A stretch of 64,000 nt of DNA, taken from positions 20,169,145-20,233,144 of the forward strand of contig NC_083560.1 in NCBI RefSeq assembly GCF_019925205.1. Direction: 5' to 3'. The notes below the pieces were generated by a model that did not search any database, was not told the origin of the DNA, and worked only from the letters and a program-made list of their open reading frames with translations. Source of the stretch: Metopolophium dirhodum (Eukaryota; Arthropoda; Insecta; Hemiptera; Aphididae). Position numbers and translations under genes: made by a program. The first letter of the stretch is position 1; each line of letters begins with the position of its first letter. Positions 20,539 through 34,996 of this stretch are shown here, piece by piece.

Positions 20539-23500
20539 AACAAGCACCTATTTGGTATTACGTGGTGTGTGATTAGGTATCCGAGATATCATATATTAAT
20601 AATGAATATTATTTATACACCCTGCCCCATCAATTCTACTTTGTACTTTATTATTTGTATATAAATTCGAGATCGAGAATATTCAAAGGACTATATTTTT
20701 ATGATAATTATACCAAAACAAAGACAATAATAATTAATGCGCCTGACAGTTGTCGGGTAGTTTGTAGGTAACCAGACTTTCATTCAATTTAGACGAGTTA
20801 TGGCATTACCACTGACCTGTAGTAAACATTACTTTCAATCTTAAAAACTCAAAATGCAATACAAGTTACAACAACGATAATATTTATTCAGTAGGTAATG
20901 CTTTTTTGAAGTGAGCTCCGTTTCCGCGGGACCCTGTTCAGATGCACTGGTTGCACTGCCTTTGCGCCGGCCTAATTCGTATATTATAATTAATAATATT
21001 AGGTATAGACGTATAGTTATCATAAAACTTTATTTCACATAATGTTTCTATCTGTTTTTAATTTATATCAATCAATACCTACCGTGAACAACGTGAATAG
21101 CTTCATTGAGTAAATAACACAGTCACTCATACTAATAATCATTTACTAGGCACACATTTACACGACCCGCATGCACACACACATAGGTAATTGCCTATAT
21201 TGAACTCCTTTAAAACGGTCGGGACATGGAATCCCCTTAAGAGTTGATTATTGTTTCAAAAACCAATTTTTTTTTGTGTATTTCAAATTTCAATAACTTT
21301 TTTTGTAGTTCCAATATCGAAAAACATAAAAACGATATTTTACTGCTAAATTTCTTATTTTTATGCGATGAAAATGTCGTTTCTTTGTTAATACTGTAGC
21401 CTATAGACCGACAAACTATTGGACATTGCTTCCCACACCACCCTGCCGTTAGTTTATCCAGACAATAACGGATCAACCGAATCGTTTTTTTAATTACAAC
21501 AAAACAACAAAATCGCTACATGAGAAATCGAGTGAAAATCCAATAATGTAAAAATATGAACTTTAAACGCTCATTCAAATTGAATTGAATTTGCTTGTAG
21601 ATATTTTTTTTGTGATAAAGGTAGACAAATTTATGAGAAATCTTGTATTAAATTTCAAATCTTGGATTTAAAAAGAAACATTTATATACATTTTCAACAC
21701 AAAATAATTTGTTAATTTTCGTGATTTTTACGTATTTTGTCAATATTTGAACGTTAAAAGATTATAAAAAAAATGTGACTATAAATTCAAAATTATATAT
21801 TTTTAATCTGTCTTTGAAACAATATATTTGGAGCCTACTCTTAAATATTCAAGCTTTTTTACTCAACAAATAAAGTTTAATTGACATTCATAGAAAAAAA
21901 ACTAGGTAATAAAATTGGAAACTAATAATGTCCCTAAACAGTTCAAAACAAATCAAAATTTTGAATATTTTATCGAGTATAGAAAATGCTAATATAAACA
22001 ACCAGTGAAAATTTCATGAATATATGTTAATTTGTTTTAAAGTAACAACAAAAACGAAATCGATTTTCTCAAAAACAGATTTTTCGTAAAAATTCCCGTT
22101 TTTCCGTAATTTTTATTTTGTTTTTCACGGCGCTTATGAAAACTATTGAGAATTTTAAATTTTGACATTCCCCAATGCACAAACAATATTCACTTTCCCA
22201 TCAAACAAGATACTGAAGTTGAAAATCCAATCATTATTTCGACTACTTATCTTTTACAAACCCAAAAATAAAAAAAAAACACACATCATTGTAAAATCAA
22301 TACATTCATCGTTCTTTTTATTGTAAACTAATTAGTGAATAATTGTTTTGAAAATGTTTAAGTATACCTAGTTCAAAATAAAATTCGGGTGAGAGTTTCT
22401 CAATTATTAAAATATTTACGGAAATTAATTTAAATTTACAATATAATAGGTAGGTATATAAAATCACAGAACCTAAATAACAGAACCCTTCCTTAATAAT
22501 GCAAAATAATTCTCATAAGTACGGTACGAGTCGGCTCGAATATCGTCGTTGGAGGGGGGGGGGGGAGCTATTATAATTTTCCGAAAATTGTCGATATTAT
22601 AATATATTTGTTTTTGTAATTTTGTTTGTAACACTATACAAGGTTTTAGAAATACAGGCTTGGGAGGGGCTACGGTCCCTAAGGTGCCCTTGGAACCGCC
22701 CCTGTGTAAAATTGATGTGTCAATATTAGTACTTGAATTTAAATTCAAAAACTACTTAACTGATTTTGTGAAAATTTAAAATGTATACATCTTTTTTCAA
22801 ATACAAATCTTTGGCCAACTTCGGGCGGGACAGCTAGACCAGAGCTATATAGTATATTAAGCATTTGGAAATATTAAGATCTTTAACTGCTCTTTACATG
22901 TGAATATTAATTATAAATTTATTTCAGAATTTGGTGCGAACTTACCAAAAACACAACTATACTCTGAAACCTTTTTGATGGACTTGCCATTTCTTAACAT
23001 TGACTCGAACGCATGCTTATACACAATAGTTGTCCCGTGGAAAAGGACACCGAACAGAATTGGCTGTTCAATTTATACGTACTCAAAGAATATGGTAAGA
23101 CTTATTACATAGTCAAGTTCATGTTCTGGGACACCATTAACTACCAAGAGTGCTGCTTTACATTCGACATCAAGATCGTTTAACGGAAATGGAAAATACT
23201 CGCAACTACCTACCTAAATATATTCATTGGCACCCATACTAACATATTATTATGTAATATTTTAATACAGCATTATTAACGTTACTTAGCTCAACTTTGT
23301 GCCTCTCTACTGTTATAGGAAAAACCATATTTTAAAATGTACATCATAGTTAAATTTTTATTGTAAAATTACTTAAAATATAATCATTTGTATATTATTT
23401 CGCGTGAAGTATACAAAAATTAGAAATTGTTATCTATAGCAGGTATTAGAGGACATGCAACAGATTCATACAAAATACAATTCCGTTTGTTTACTCAACA

Positions 23501-24091
23501 TAATTCTACTCATTAATCGATAGTACTTACTCTTGATCGTATAAACTGTCGTATTGCACTATAACAAAAATAATCAATTAAAATTTTGATTTTGAAATCT
23601 AAACACCTTTTTTTTATGCAAATATTTATTTTTGAGCCAACGGTTCTAGCGTATAATGATCCCTTTTATTAAAATTATTAGGCATATAATTATATTTTAA
23701 TTTGCTCATGCAATACACTAGAGATGTAAGTGTTGTAAATTTACCAGGACAATTTGTAAAACGAATTTACCGTAAATTTTACCAATTTTTAATGTTAAGT
23801 CCTTCCAATTAAATTCAATCAAAAACTTTTTTTTTGAATTGCAAAGAGATTTCTTTTTATCAACTGACAACAAATATCAATGCAATAATTATTATACTTA
23901 TCATATTTTCCATATTTTTCGCGACACTGTATATAAGTACTTAATAGTAAAAAGTAAATAAATATAAATGTTTTGACTTTTGAACATAAAAAATAAAATA
24001 AATTCCGTGATCATTTTTGTAAATTAATTTTAATTATTTATTAATTGTATTATGAATAATTAAATATTCATAATATGTACTGATACAGAAC
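20291..24091 (+). repeat. macrosatellite unit 2 (3801 bp, long form)
   Basis: Same order as unit 1 without the inverted insertion. The CA tract is the longest in the array (35 bases after the T, against 29 in most units). It retains the segment of about 241 bp around the poly-G run that units 3-5 have lost. Confidence 0.9.
22928..23183 (+). pseudogene. ML-domain (NPC2-like) exon fragment, unit 2
   Basis: Same exon, acceptor, frameshift and stop as in unit 1. The segment reads MDLPFL in place of MDLPLL, a change shared with units 3-5. Confidence 0.65.
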
Positions 24092-24300
24092 TATAGATCC
24101 ATTTTTATTTATTTATTAGAAAGAACTAAATTTGTCAACAATACCACAATAGTAATAAATAATAACAATTGTATTTATTAATAAAAAAGACGCCTCTAAG
24201 AAATTTTATTATTTAGCCCGAGATTCTATTTTACCATTATTACCACTTTATTGGTAAATTTACCAATATTTTTTTTTTACGTAAATTCTTCATCTCTACA

Positions 24301-24333
<33 letters not shown>

Positions 24334-27300
24334 AACAAGCACCTATTTGGTATTACGTGGTGTGTGATTAGGTATCCGAGATATCATATATTAATAATGA
24401 ATATTATTTATACACCCTGCCCCATCAATTCTACTTTGTACTTTATTATTTGTATATAAATTCGAGATCGAGAATATTCAAAGGACTATATTTTTATGAT
24501 AATTATACCAAAACAAAGACAATAATAATTAATGCGCCTGACAGTTGTCGGGTAGTTTGTAGGTAACCAGACTTTCATTCAATTTAGACGAGTTATGGCA
24601 TTACCACTGACCTGTAGTAAACATTACTTTCAATCTTAAAAACTCAAAATGCAATACAAGTTACAACAACGATAATATTTATTCAGTAGGTAATGCTTTT
24701 TTGAAGTGAGCTCCGTTTCCGCGGGACCCTGTTCAGATGCACTGGTTGCACTGCCTTTGCGCCGGCCTAATTCGTATATTATAATTAATAATATTAGGTA
24801 TAGACGTATAGTTATCATAAAACTTTATTTCACATAATGTTTCTATCTGTTTTTAATTTATATCAATCAATACCTACCGTGAACAACGTGAATAGCTTCA
24901 TTGAGTAAATAACACAGTCACTCATACTAATAATCATTTACTAGGCACACATTTACACGACCCGCATGCACACACACATAGGTAATTGCCTATATTGAAC
25001 TCCTTTAAAACGGTCGGGACATGGAATCCCCTTAAGAGTTGATTATTGTTTCAAAAACCAATTTTTTTTTGTGTATTTCAAATTTCAATAACTTTTTTTG
25101 TAGTTCCAATATCGAAAAACATAAAAACGATATTTTACTGCTAAATTTCTTATTTTTATGCGATGAAAATGTCGTTTCTTTGTTAATACTGTAGCCTATA
25201 GACCGACAAACTATTGGACATTGCTTCCCACACCACCCTGCCGTTAGTTTATCCAGACAATAACGGATCAACCGAATCGTTTTTTTAATTACAACAAAAC
25301 AACAAAATCGCTACATGAGAAATCGAGTGAAAATCCAATAATGTAAAAATATGAACTTTAAACGCTCATTCAAATTGAATTGAATTTGCTTGTAGATATT
25401 TTTTTTGTGATAAAGGTAGACAAATTTATGAGAAATCTTGTATTAAATTTCAAATCTTGGATTTAAAAAGAAACATTTATATACATTTTCAACACAAAAT
25501 AATTTGTTAATTTTCGTGATTTTTACGTATTTTGTCAATATTTGAACGTTAAAAGATTATAAAAAAAATGTGACTATAAATTCAAAATTATATATTTTTA
25601 ATCTGTCTTTGAAACAATATATTTGGAGCCTACTCTTAAATATTCAAGCTTTTTTACTCAACAAATAAAGTTTAATTGACATTCATAGAAAAAAAACTAG
25701 GTAATAAAATTGGAAACTAATAATGTCCCTAAACAGTTCAAAACAAATCAAAATTTTGAATATTTTATCGAGTATAGAAAATGCTAATATAAACAACCAG
25801 TGAAAATTTCATGAATATATGTTAATTTGTTTTAAAGTAACAACAAAAACGAAATCGATTTTCTCAAAAACAGATTTTTCGTAAAAATTCCCGTTTTTCC
25901 GTAATTTTTATTTTGTTTTTCACGGCGCTTATGAAAACTATTGAGAATTTTAAATTTTGACATTCCCCAATGCACAAACAATATTCACTTTCCCATCAAA
26001 CAAGATACTGAAGTTGAAAATCCAATCATTATTTCGACTACTTATCTTTTACAAACCCAAAAATAAAAAAAAACACACATCATTGTAAAATCAATACATT
26101 CATCGTTCTTTTTATTGTAAACTAATTAGTGAATAATTGTTTTGAAAATGTTTAAGTATACCTAGTTTTGTAATTTTGTTTGTAACACTATACAAGGTTT
26201 TAGAAATACAGGCTTGGGAGGGGCTACGGTCCCTAAGGTGCCCTTGGAACCGCCCCTGTGTAAAATTGATGTGTCAATATTAGTACTTGAATTTAAATTC
26301 AAAAACTACTTAACTGATTTTGTGAAAATTTAAAATGTATACATCTTTTTTCAAATACAAATCTTTGGCCAACTTCGGGCGGGACAGCTATACCAGAGCT
26401 ATATAGTATATTAAGCATTTGGAAATATTAAGATCTTTAACTGCTCTTTACATGTGAATATTAATTATATATTTATTTCAGAATTTGGTGCGAACTTACC
26501 AAAAACACAACTATACTCTGAAACCTTTTTGATGGACTTGCCATTTCTTAACATTGACTCGAACGCATGCTTATACACAATAGTTGTCCCGTGGAAAAGG
26601 ACACCGAACAGAATTGGCTGTTCAATTTATACGTACTCAAAGAATATGGTAAGACTTATTACATAGTCAAGTTCATGTTCTGGGACACCATTAACTACCA
26701 AGAGTGCTGCTTTACATTCGACATCAAGATCGTTTAACGGAAATGGAAAATACTCGCAACTACCTACCTAAATATATTCATTGGCACCCATACTAACATA
26801 TTATAATGTAATATTTTAATACAGCATTATTAACGTTACTTAGCTCAACTTTGTGCCTCTCTACTGTTATAGGAAAAACCATATTTTAAAATGTACATCA
26901 TAGTTAAATTTTTATTGTAAAATTACTTAAAATATAATCATTTGTATATTATTTCGCGTGAAGTATACAAAAATTAGAAATTGTTATCTATAGCAGGTAT
27001 TAGAGGACATGCAACAGATTCATACAAAATACAATTCCGTTTGTTTACTCAACATAATTCTACTCATTAATCGATAGTACTTACTCTTGATCGTATAAAC
27101 TGTCGTATTGCACTATAACAAAAATAATCAATTAAAATTTTGATTTTGAAATCTAAACACCTTTTTTTTATGCAAATATTTATTTTTGAGCCAACGGTTC
27201 TAGCGTATAATGATCCCTTTTATTAAAATTATTAGGCATATAATTATATTTTAATTTGCTCATGCAATACACTAGAGATGTAAGTGTTGTAAATTTACCA

Positions 27301-27645
27301 GGACAATTTGTAAAACGAATTTACCGTAAATTTTACCAATTTTTAATGTTAAGTCCTTCCAATTAAATTCAATCAAAAACTTTTTTTTTGAATTGCAAAG
27401 AGATTTCTTTTTATCAACTGACAACAAATATCAATGCAATAATTATTATACTTATCATATTTTCCATATTTTTCGCGACACTGTATATAAGTACTTAATA
27501 GTAAAAAGTAAATAAATATAAATGTTTTGACTTTTGAACATAAAAAATAAAATAAATTCCGTGATCATTTTTGTAAATTAATTTTAATTATTTATTAATT
27601 GTATTATGAATAATTAAATATTCATAATATGTACTGATACAGAAC
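24092..27645 (+). repeat. macrosatellite unit 3 (3554 bp, short form)
   Basis: Lacks about 241 bp relative to unit 2; the join reads CCTAGTTTTGTAATTTTG near 26161-26178. The deletion ends share a GTT microhomology. It carries a few private changes, such as a T in the ML exon's upstream ATTATATATTT. Confidence 0.9.
26482..26737 (+). pseudogene. ML-domain (NPC2-like) exon fragment, unit 3
   Basis: MDLPFL form with the shared frameshift. One base upstream of the acceptor differs from the other units (ATTATATATTT). Confidence 0.65.
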
Positions 27646-27854
27646 TATAGATCCATTTTTATTTATTTATTAGAAAGAACTAAATTTGTCAACAATACCA
27701 CAATAGTAATAAATAATAACAATTGTATTTATTAATAAAAAAGACGCCTCTAAGAAATTTTATTATTTAGCCCGAGATTCTATTTTACCATTATTACCAC
27801 TTTATTGGTAAATTTACCAATATTTTTTTTTTACGTAAATTCTTCATCTCTACA

Positions 27855-27887
<33 letters not shown>

Positions 27888-30800
27888 AACAAGCACCTAT
27901 TTGGTATTACGTGGTGTGTGATTAGGTATCCGAGATATCATATATTAATAATGAATATTATTTATACACCCTGCCCCATCAATTCTACTTTGTACTTTAT
28001 TATTTGTATATAAATTCGAGATCGAGAATATTCAAAGGACTATATTTTTATGATAATTATACCAAAACAAAGACAATAATAATTAATGCGCCTGACAGTT
28101 GTCGGGTAGTTTGTAGGTAACCAGACTTTCATTCAATTTAGACGAGTTATGGCATTACCACTGACCTGTAGTAAACATTACTTTCAATCTTAAAAACTCA
28201 AAATGCAATACAAGTTACAACAACGATAATATTTATTCAGTAGGTAATGCTTTTTTGAAGTGAGCTCCGTTTCCGCGGGACCCTGTTCAGATGCACTGGT
28301 TGCACTGCCTTTGCGCCGGCCTAATTCGTATATTATAATTAATAATATTAGGTATAGACGTATAGTTATCATAAAACTTTATTTCACATAATGTTTCTAT
28401 CTGTTTTTAATTTATATCAATCAATACCTACCGTGAACAACGTGAATAGCTTCATTGAGTAAATAACACAGTCACTCATACTAATAATCATTTACTAGGC
28501 ACACATTTACACGACCCGCATGCACACACACATAGGTAATTGCCTATATTGAACTCCTTTAAAACGGTCGGGACATGGAATCCCCTTAAGAGTTGATTAT
28601 TGTTTCAAAAACCAATTTTTTTTTGTGTATTTCAAATTTCAATAACTTTTTTTGTAGTTCCAATATCGAAAAACATAAAAACGATATTTTACTGCTAAAT
28701 TTCTTATTTTTATGCGATGAAAATGTCGTTTCTTTGTTAATACTGTAGCCTATAGACCGACAAACTATTGGACATTGCTTCCCACACCACCCTGCCGTTA
28801 GTTTATCCAGACAATAACGGATCAACCGAATCGTTTTTTTAATTACAACAAAACAACAAAATCGCTACATGAGAAATCGAGTGAAAATCCAATAATGTAA
28901 AAATATGAACTTTAAACGCTCATTCAAATTGAATTGAATTTGCTTGTAGATATTTTTTTTGTGATAAAGGTAGACAAATTTATGAGAAATCTTGTATTAA
29001 ATTTCAAATCTTGGATTTAAAAAGAAACATTTATATACATTTTCAACACAAAATAATTTGTTAATTTTCGTGATTTTTACGTATTTTGTCAATATTTGAA
29101 CGTTAAAAGATTATAAAAAAAATGTGACTATAAATTCAAAATTATATATTTTTAATCTGTCTTTGAAACAATATATTTGGAGCCTACTCTTAAATATTCA
29201 AGCTTTTTTACTCAACAAATAAAGTTTAATTGACATTCATAGAAAAAAAACTAGGTAATAAAATTGGAAACTAATAATGTCCCTAAACAGTTCAAAACAA
29301 ATCAAAATTTTGAATATTTTATCGAGTATAGAAAATGCTAATATAAACAACCAGTGAAAATTTCATGAATATATGTTAATTTGTTTTAAAGTAACAACAA
29401 AAACGAAATCGATTTTCTCAAAAACAGATTTTTCGTAAAAATTCCCGTTTTTCGGTAATTTTTATTTTGTTTTTCACGGCGCTTATGAAAACTATTGAGA
29501 ATTTTAAATTTTGACATTCCCCAATGCACAAACAATATTCACTTTCCCATCAAACAAGATACTGAAGTTGAAAATCCAATCATTATTTCGACTACTTATC
29601 TTTTACAAACCCAAAAATAAAAAAAAACACACATCATTGTAAAATCAATACATTCATCGTTCTTTTTATTGTAAACTAATTAGTGAATAATTGTTTTGAA
29701 AATGTTTAAGTATACCTAGTTTTGTAATTTTGTTTGTAACACTATACAAGGTTTTAGAAATACAGGCTTGGGAGGGGCTACGGTCCCTAAGGTGCCCTTG
29801 GAACCGCCCCTGTGTAAAATTGATGTGTCAATATTAGTACTTGAATTTAAATTCAAAAACTACTTAACTGATTTTGTGAAAATTTAAAATGTATACATCT
29901 TTTTTCAAATACAAATCTTTGGCCAACTTCGGGCGGGACAGCTAGACCAGAGCTATATAGTATATTAAGCATTTGGAAATATTAAGATCTTTAACTGCTC
30001 TTTACATGTGAATATTAATTATAAATTTATTTCAGAATTTGGTGCGAACTTACCAAAAACACAACTATACTCTGAAACCTTTTTGATGGACTTGCCATTT
30101 CTTAACATTGACTCGAACGCATGCTTATACACAATAGTTGTCCCGTGGAAAAGGACACCGAACAGAATTGGCTGTTCAATTTATACGTACTCAAAGAATA
30201 TGGTAAGACTTATTACATAGTCAAGTTCATGTTCTGGGACACCATTAACTACCAAGAGTGCTGCTTTACATTCGACATCAAGATCGTTTAACGGAAATGG
30301 AAAATACTCGCAACTACCTACCTAAATATATTCATTGGCACCCATACTAACATATTATTATGTAATATTTTAATACAGCATTATTAACGTTACTTAGCTC
30401 AACTTTGTGCCTCTCTACTGTTATAGGAAAAACCATATTTTAAAATGTACATCATAGTTAAATTTTTATTGTAAAATTACTTAAAATATAATCATTTGTA
30501 TATTATTTCGCGTGAAGTATACAAAAATTAGAAATTGTTATCTATAGCAGGTATTAGAGGACATGCAACAGATTCATACAAAATACAATTCCGTTTGTTT
30601 ACTCAACATAATTCTACTCATTAATCGATAGTACTTACTCTTGATCGTATAAACTGTCGTATTGCACTATAACAAAAATAATCAATTAAAATTTTGATTT
30701 TGAAATCTAAACACCTTTTTTTTATGCAAATATTTATTTTTGAGCCAACGGTTCTAGCGTATAATGATCCCTTTTATTAAAATTATTAGGCATATAATTA

Positions 30801-31199
30801 TATTTTAATTTGCTCATGCAATACACTAGAGATGTAAGTGTTGTAAATTTACCAGGACAATTTGTAAAACGAATTTACCGTAAATTTTACCAATTTTTAA
30901 TGTTAAGTCCTTCCAATTAAATTCAATCAAAAACTTTTTTTTTGAATTGCAAAGAGATTTCTTTTTATCAACTGACAACAAATATCAATGCAATAATTAT
31001 TATACTTATCATATTTTCCATATTTTTCGCGACACTGTATATAAGTACTTAATAGTAAAAAGTAAATAAATATAAATGTTTTGACTTTTGAACATAAAAA
31101 ATAAAATAAATTCCGTGATCATTTTTGTAAATTAATTTTAATTATTTATTAATTGTATTATGAATAATTAAATATTCATAATATGTACTGATACAGAAC
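27646..31199 (+). repeat. macrosatellite unit 4 (3554 bp, short form)
   Basis: The same deletion join and the same length as unit 3. By eye the two differ at only a few bases (for example a G in TTTTTCGGTAAT near 29450). Confidence 0.9.
30036..30291 (+). pseudogene. ML-domain (NPC2-like) exon fragment, unit 4
   Basis: MDLPFL form with the shared frameshift; I see no difference from the unit 5 copy. Confidence 0.65.
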
Positions 31200-31408
31200 T
31201 ATAGATCCATTTTTATTTATTTATTAGAAAGAACTAAATTTGTCAACAATACCACAATAGTAATAAATAATAACAATTGTATTTATTAATAAAAAAGACG
31301 CCTCTAAGAAATTTTATTATTTAGCCCGAGATTCTATTTTACCATTATTACCACTTTATTGGTAAATTTACCAATATTTTTTTTTTACGTAAATTCTTCA
31401 TCTCTACA

Positions 31409-31441
<33 letters not shown>

Positions 31442-34400
31442 AACAAGCACCTATTTGGTATTACGTGGTGTGTGATTAGGTATCCGAGATATCATATATT
31501 AATAATGAATATTATTTATACACCCTGCCCCATCAATTCTACTTTGTACTTTATTATTTGTATATAAATTCGAGATCGAGAATATTCAAAGGACTATATT
31601 TTTATGATAATTATACCAAAACAAAGACAATAATAATTAATGCGCCTGACAGTTGTCGGGTAGTTTGTAGGTAACCAGACTTTCATTCAATTTAGACGAG
31701 TTATGGCATTACCACTGACCTGTAGTAAACATTACTTTCAATCTTAAAAACTCAAAATGCAATACAAGTTACAACAACGATAATATTTATTCAGTAGGTA
31801 ATGCTTTTTTGAAGTGAGCTCCGTTTCCGCGGGACCCTGTTCAGATGCACTGGTTGCACTGCCTTTGCGCCGGCCTAATTCGTATATTATAATTAATAAT
31901 ATTAGGTATAGACGTATAGTTATCATAAAACTTTATTTCACATAATGTTTCTATCTGTTTTTAATTTATATCAATCAATACCTACCGTGAACAACGTGAA
32001 TAGCTTCATTGAGTAAATAACACAGTCACTCATACTAATAATCATTTACTAGGCACACATTTACACGACCCGCATGCACACACACATAGGTAATTGCCTA
32101 TATTGAACTCCTTTAAAACGGTCGGGACATGGAATCCCCTTAAGAGTTGATTATTGTTTCAAAAACCAATTTTTTTTTGTGTATTTCAAATTTCAATAAC
32201 TTTTTTTGTAGTTCCAATATCGAAAAACATAAAAACGATATTTTACTGCTAAATTTCTTATTTTTATGCGATGAAAATGTCGTTTCTTTGTTAATACTGT
32301 AGCCTATAGACCGACAAACTATTGGACATTGCTTCCCACACCACCCTGCCGTTAGTTTATCCAGACAATAACGGATCAACCGAATCGTTTTTTTAATTAC
32401 AACAAAACAACAAAATCGCTACATGAGAAATCGAGTGAAAATCCAATAATGTAAAAATATGAACTTTAAACGCTCATTCAAATTGAATTGAATTTGCTTG
32501 TAGATATTTTTTTTGTGATAAAGGTAGACAAATTTATGAGAAATCTTGTATTAAATTTCAAATCTTGGATTTAAAAAGAAACATTTATATACATTTTCAA
32601 CACAAAATAATTTGTTAATTTTCGTGATTTTTACGTATTTTGTCAATATTTGAACGTTAAAAGATTATAAAAAAAATGTGACTATAAATTCAAAATTATA
32701 TATTTTTAATCTGTCTTTGAAACAATATATTTGGAGCCTACTCTTAAATATTCAAGCTTTTTTACTCAACAAATAAAGTTTAATTGACATTCATAGAAAA
32801 AAAACTAGGTAATAAAATTGGAAACTAATAATGTCCCTAAACAGTTCAAAACAAATCAAAATTTTGAATATTTTATCGAGTATAGAAAATGCTAATATAA
32901 ACAACCAGTGAAAATTTCATGAATATATGTTAATTTGTTTTAAAGTAACAACAAAAACGAAATCGATTTTCTCAAAAACAGATTTTTCGTAAAAATTCCC
33001 GTTTTTTCCGTAATTTTTATTTTGTTTTTCACGGCGCTTATGAAAACTATTGAGAATTTTAAATTTTGACATTCCCCAATGCACAAACAATATTCACTTT
33101 CCCATCAAACAAGATACTGAAGTTGAAAATCCAATCATTATTTCGACTACTTATCTTTTACAAACCCAAAAATAAAAAAAAACACACATCATTGTAAAAT
33201 CAATACATTCATCGTTCTTTTTATTGTAAACTAATTAGTGAATAATTGTTTTGAAAATGTTTAAGTATACCTAGTTTTGTAATTTTGTTTGTAACACTAT
33301 ACAAGGTTTTAGAAATACAGGCTTGGGAGGGGCTACGGTCCCTAAGGTGCCCTTGGAACCGCCCCTGTGTAAAATTGATGTGTCAATATTAGTACTTGAA
33401 TTTAAATTCAAAAACTACTTAACTGATTTTGTGAAAATTTAAAATGTATACATCTTTTTTCAAATACAAATCTTTGGCCAACTTCGGGCGGGACAGCTAG
33501 ACCAGAGCTATATAGTATATTAAGCATTTGGAAATATTAAGATCTTTAACTGCTCTTTACATGTGAATATTAATTATAAATTTATTTCAGAATTTGGTGC
33601 GAACTTACCAAAAACACAACTATACTCTGAAACCTTTTTGATGGACTTGCCATTTCTTAACATTGACTCGAACGCATGCTTATACACAATAGTTGTCCCG
33701 TGGAAAAGGACACCGAACAGAATTGGCTGTTCAATTTATACGTACTCAAAGAATATGGTAAGACTTATTACATAGTCAAGTTCATGTTCTGGGACACCAT
33801 TAACTACCAAGAGTGCTGCTTTACATTCGACATCAAGATCGTTTAACGGAAATGGAAAATACTCGCAACTACCTACCTAAATATATTCATTGGCACCCAT
33901 ACTAACATATTATTATGTAATATTTTAATACAGCATTATTAACGTTACTTAGCTCAACTTTGTGCCTCTCTACTGTTATAGGAAAAACCATATTTTAAAA
34001 TGTACATCATAGTTAAATTTTTATTGTAAAATTACTTAAAATATAATCATTTGTATATTATTTCGCGTGAAGTATACAAAAATTAGAAATTGTTATCTAT
34101 AGCAGGTATTAGAGGACATGCAACAGATTCATACAAAATACAATTCCGTTTGTTTACTCAACATAATTCTACTCATTAATCGATAGTACTTACTCTTGAT
34201 CGTATAAACTGTCGTATTGCACTATAACAAAAATAATCAATTAAAATTTTGATTTTGAAATCTAAACACCTTTTTTTTATGCAAATATTTATTTTTGAGC
34301 CAACGGTTCTAGCGTATAATGATCCCTTTTATTAAAATTATTAGGCATATAATTATATTTTAATTTGCTCATGCAATACACTAGAGATGTAAGTGTTGTA

Positions 34401-34754
34401 AATTTACCAGGACAATTTGTAAAACGAATTTACCGTAAATTTTACCAATTTTTAATGTTAAGTCCTTCCAATTAAATTCAATCAAAAACTTTTTTTTTGA
34501 ATTGCAAAGAGATTTCTTTTTATCAACTGACAACAAATATCAATGCAATAATTATTATACTTATCATATTTTCCATATTTTTCGCGACACTGTATATAAG
34601 TACTTAATAGTAAAAAGTAAATAAATATAAATGTTTTGACTTTTGAACATAAAAAATAAAATAAATTCCGTGATCATTTTTGTAAATTAATTTTAATTAT
34701 TTATTAATTGTATTATGAATAATTAAATATTCATAATATGTACTGATACAGAAC
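31200..34754 (+). repeat. macrosatellite unit 5 (3555 bp, short form)
   Basis: Same short form with one extra T in the TTTTTTCCG run near 33002. Together units 3-5 look like a recent triplication of one deletion-bearing unit. Confidence 0.9.
33591..33846 (+). pseudogene. ML-domain (NPC2-like) exon fragment, unit 5
   Basis: MDLPFL form with the shared frameshift. Terminal codons and TAA are as in unit 1. Confidence 0.65.
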
Positions 34755-34963
34755 TATAGATCCATTTTTATTTATTTATTAGAAAGAACTAAATTTGTCA
34801 ACAATACCACAATAGTAATAAATAATAACAATTGTATTTATTAATAAAAAAGACGCCTCTAAGAAATTTTATTATTTAGCCCGAGATTCTATTTTACCAT
34901 TATTACCACTTTATTGGTAAATTTACCAATATTTTTTTTTTACGTAAATTCTTCATCTCTACA

Positions 34964-34996
<33 letters not shown>

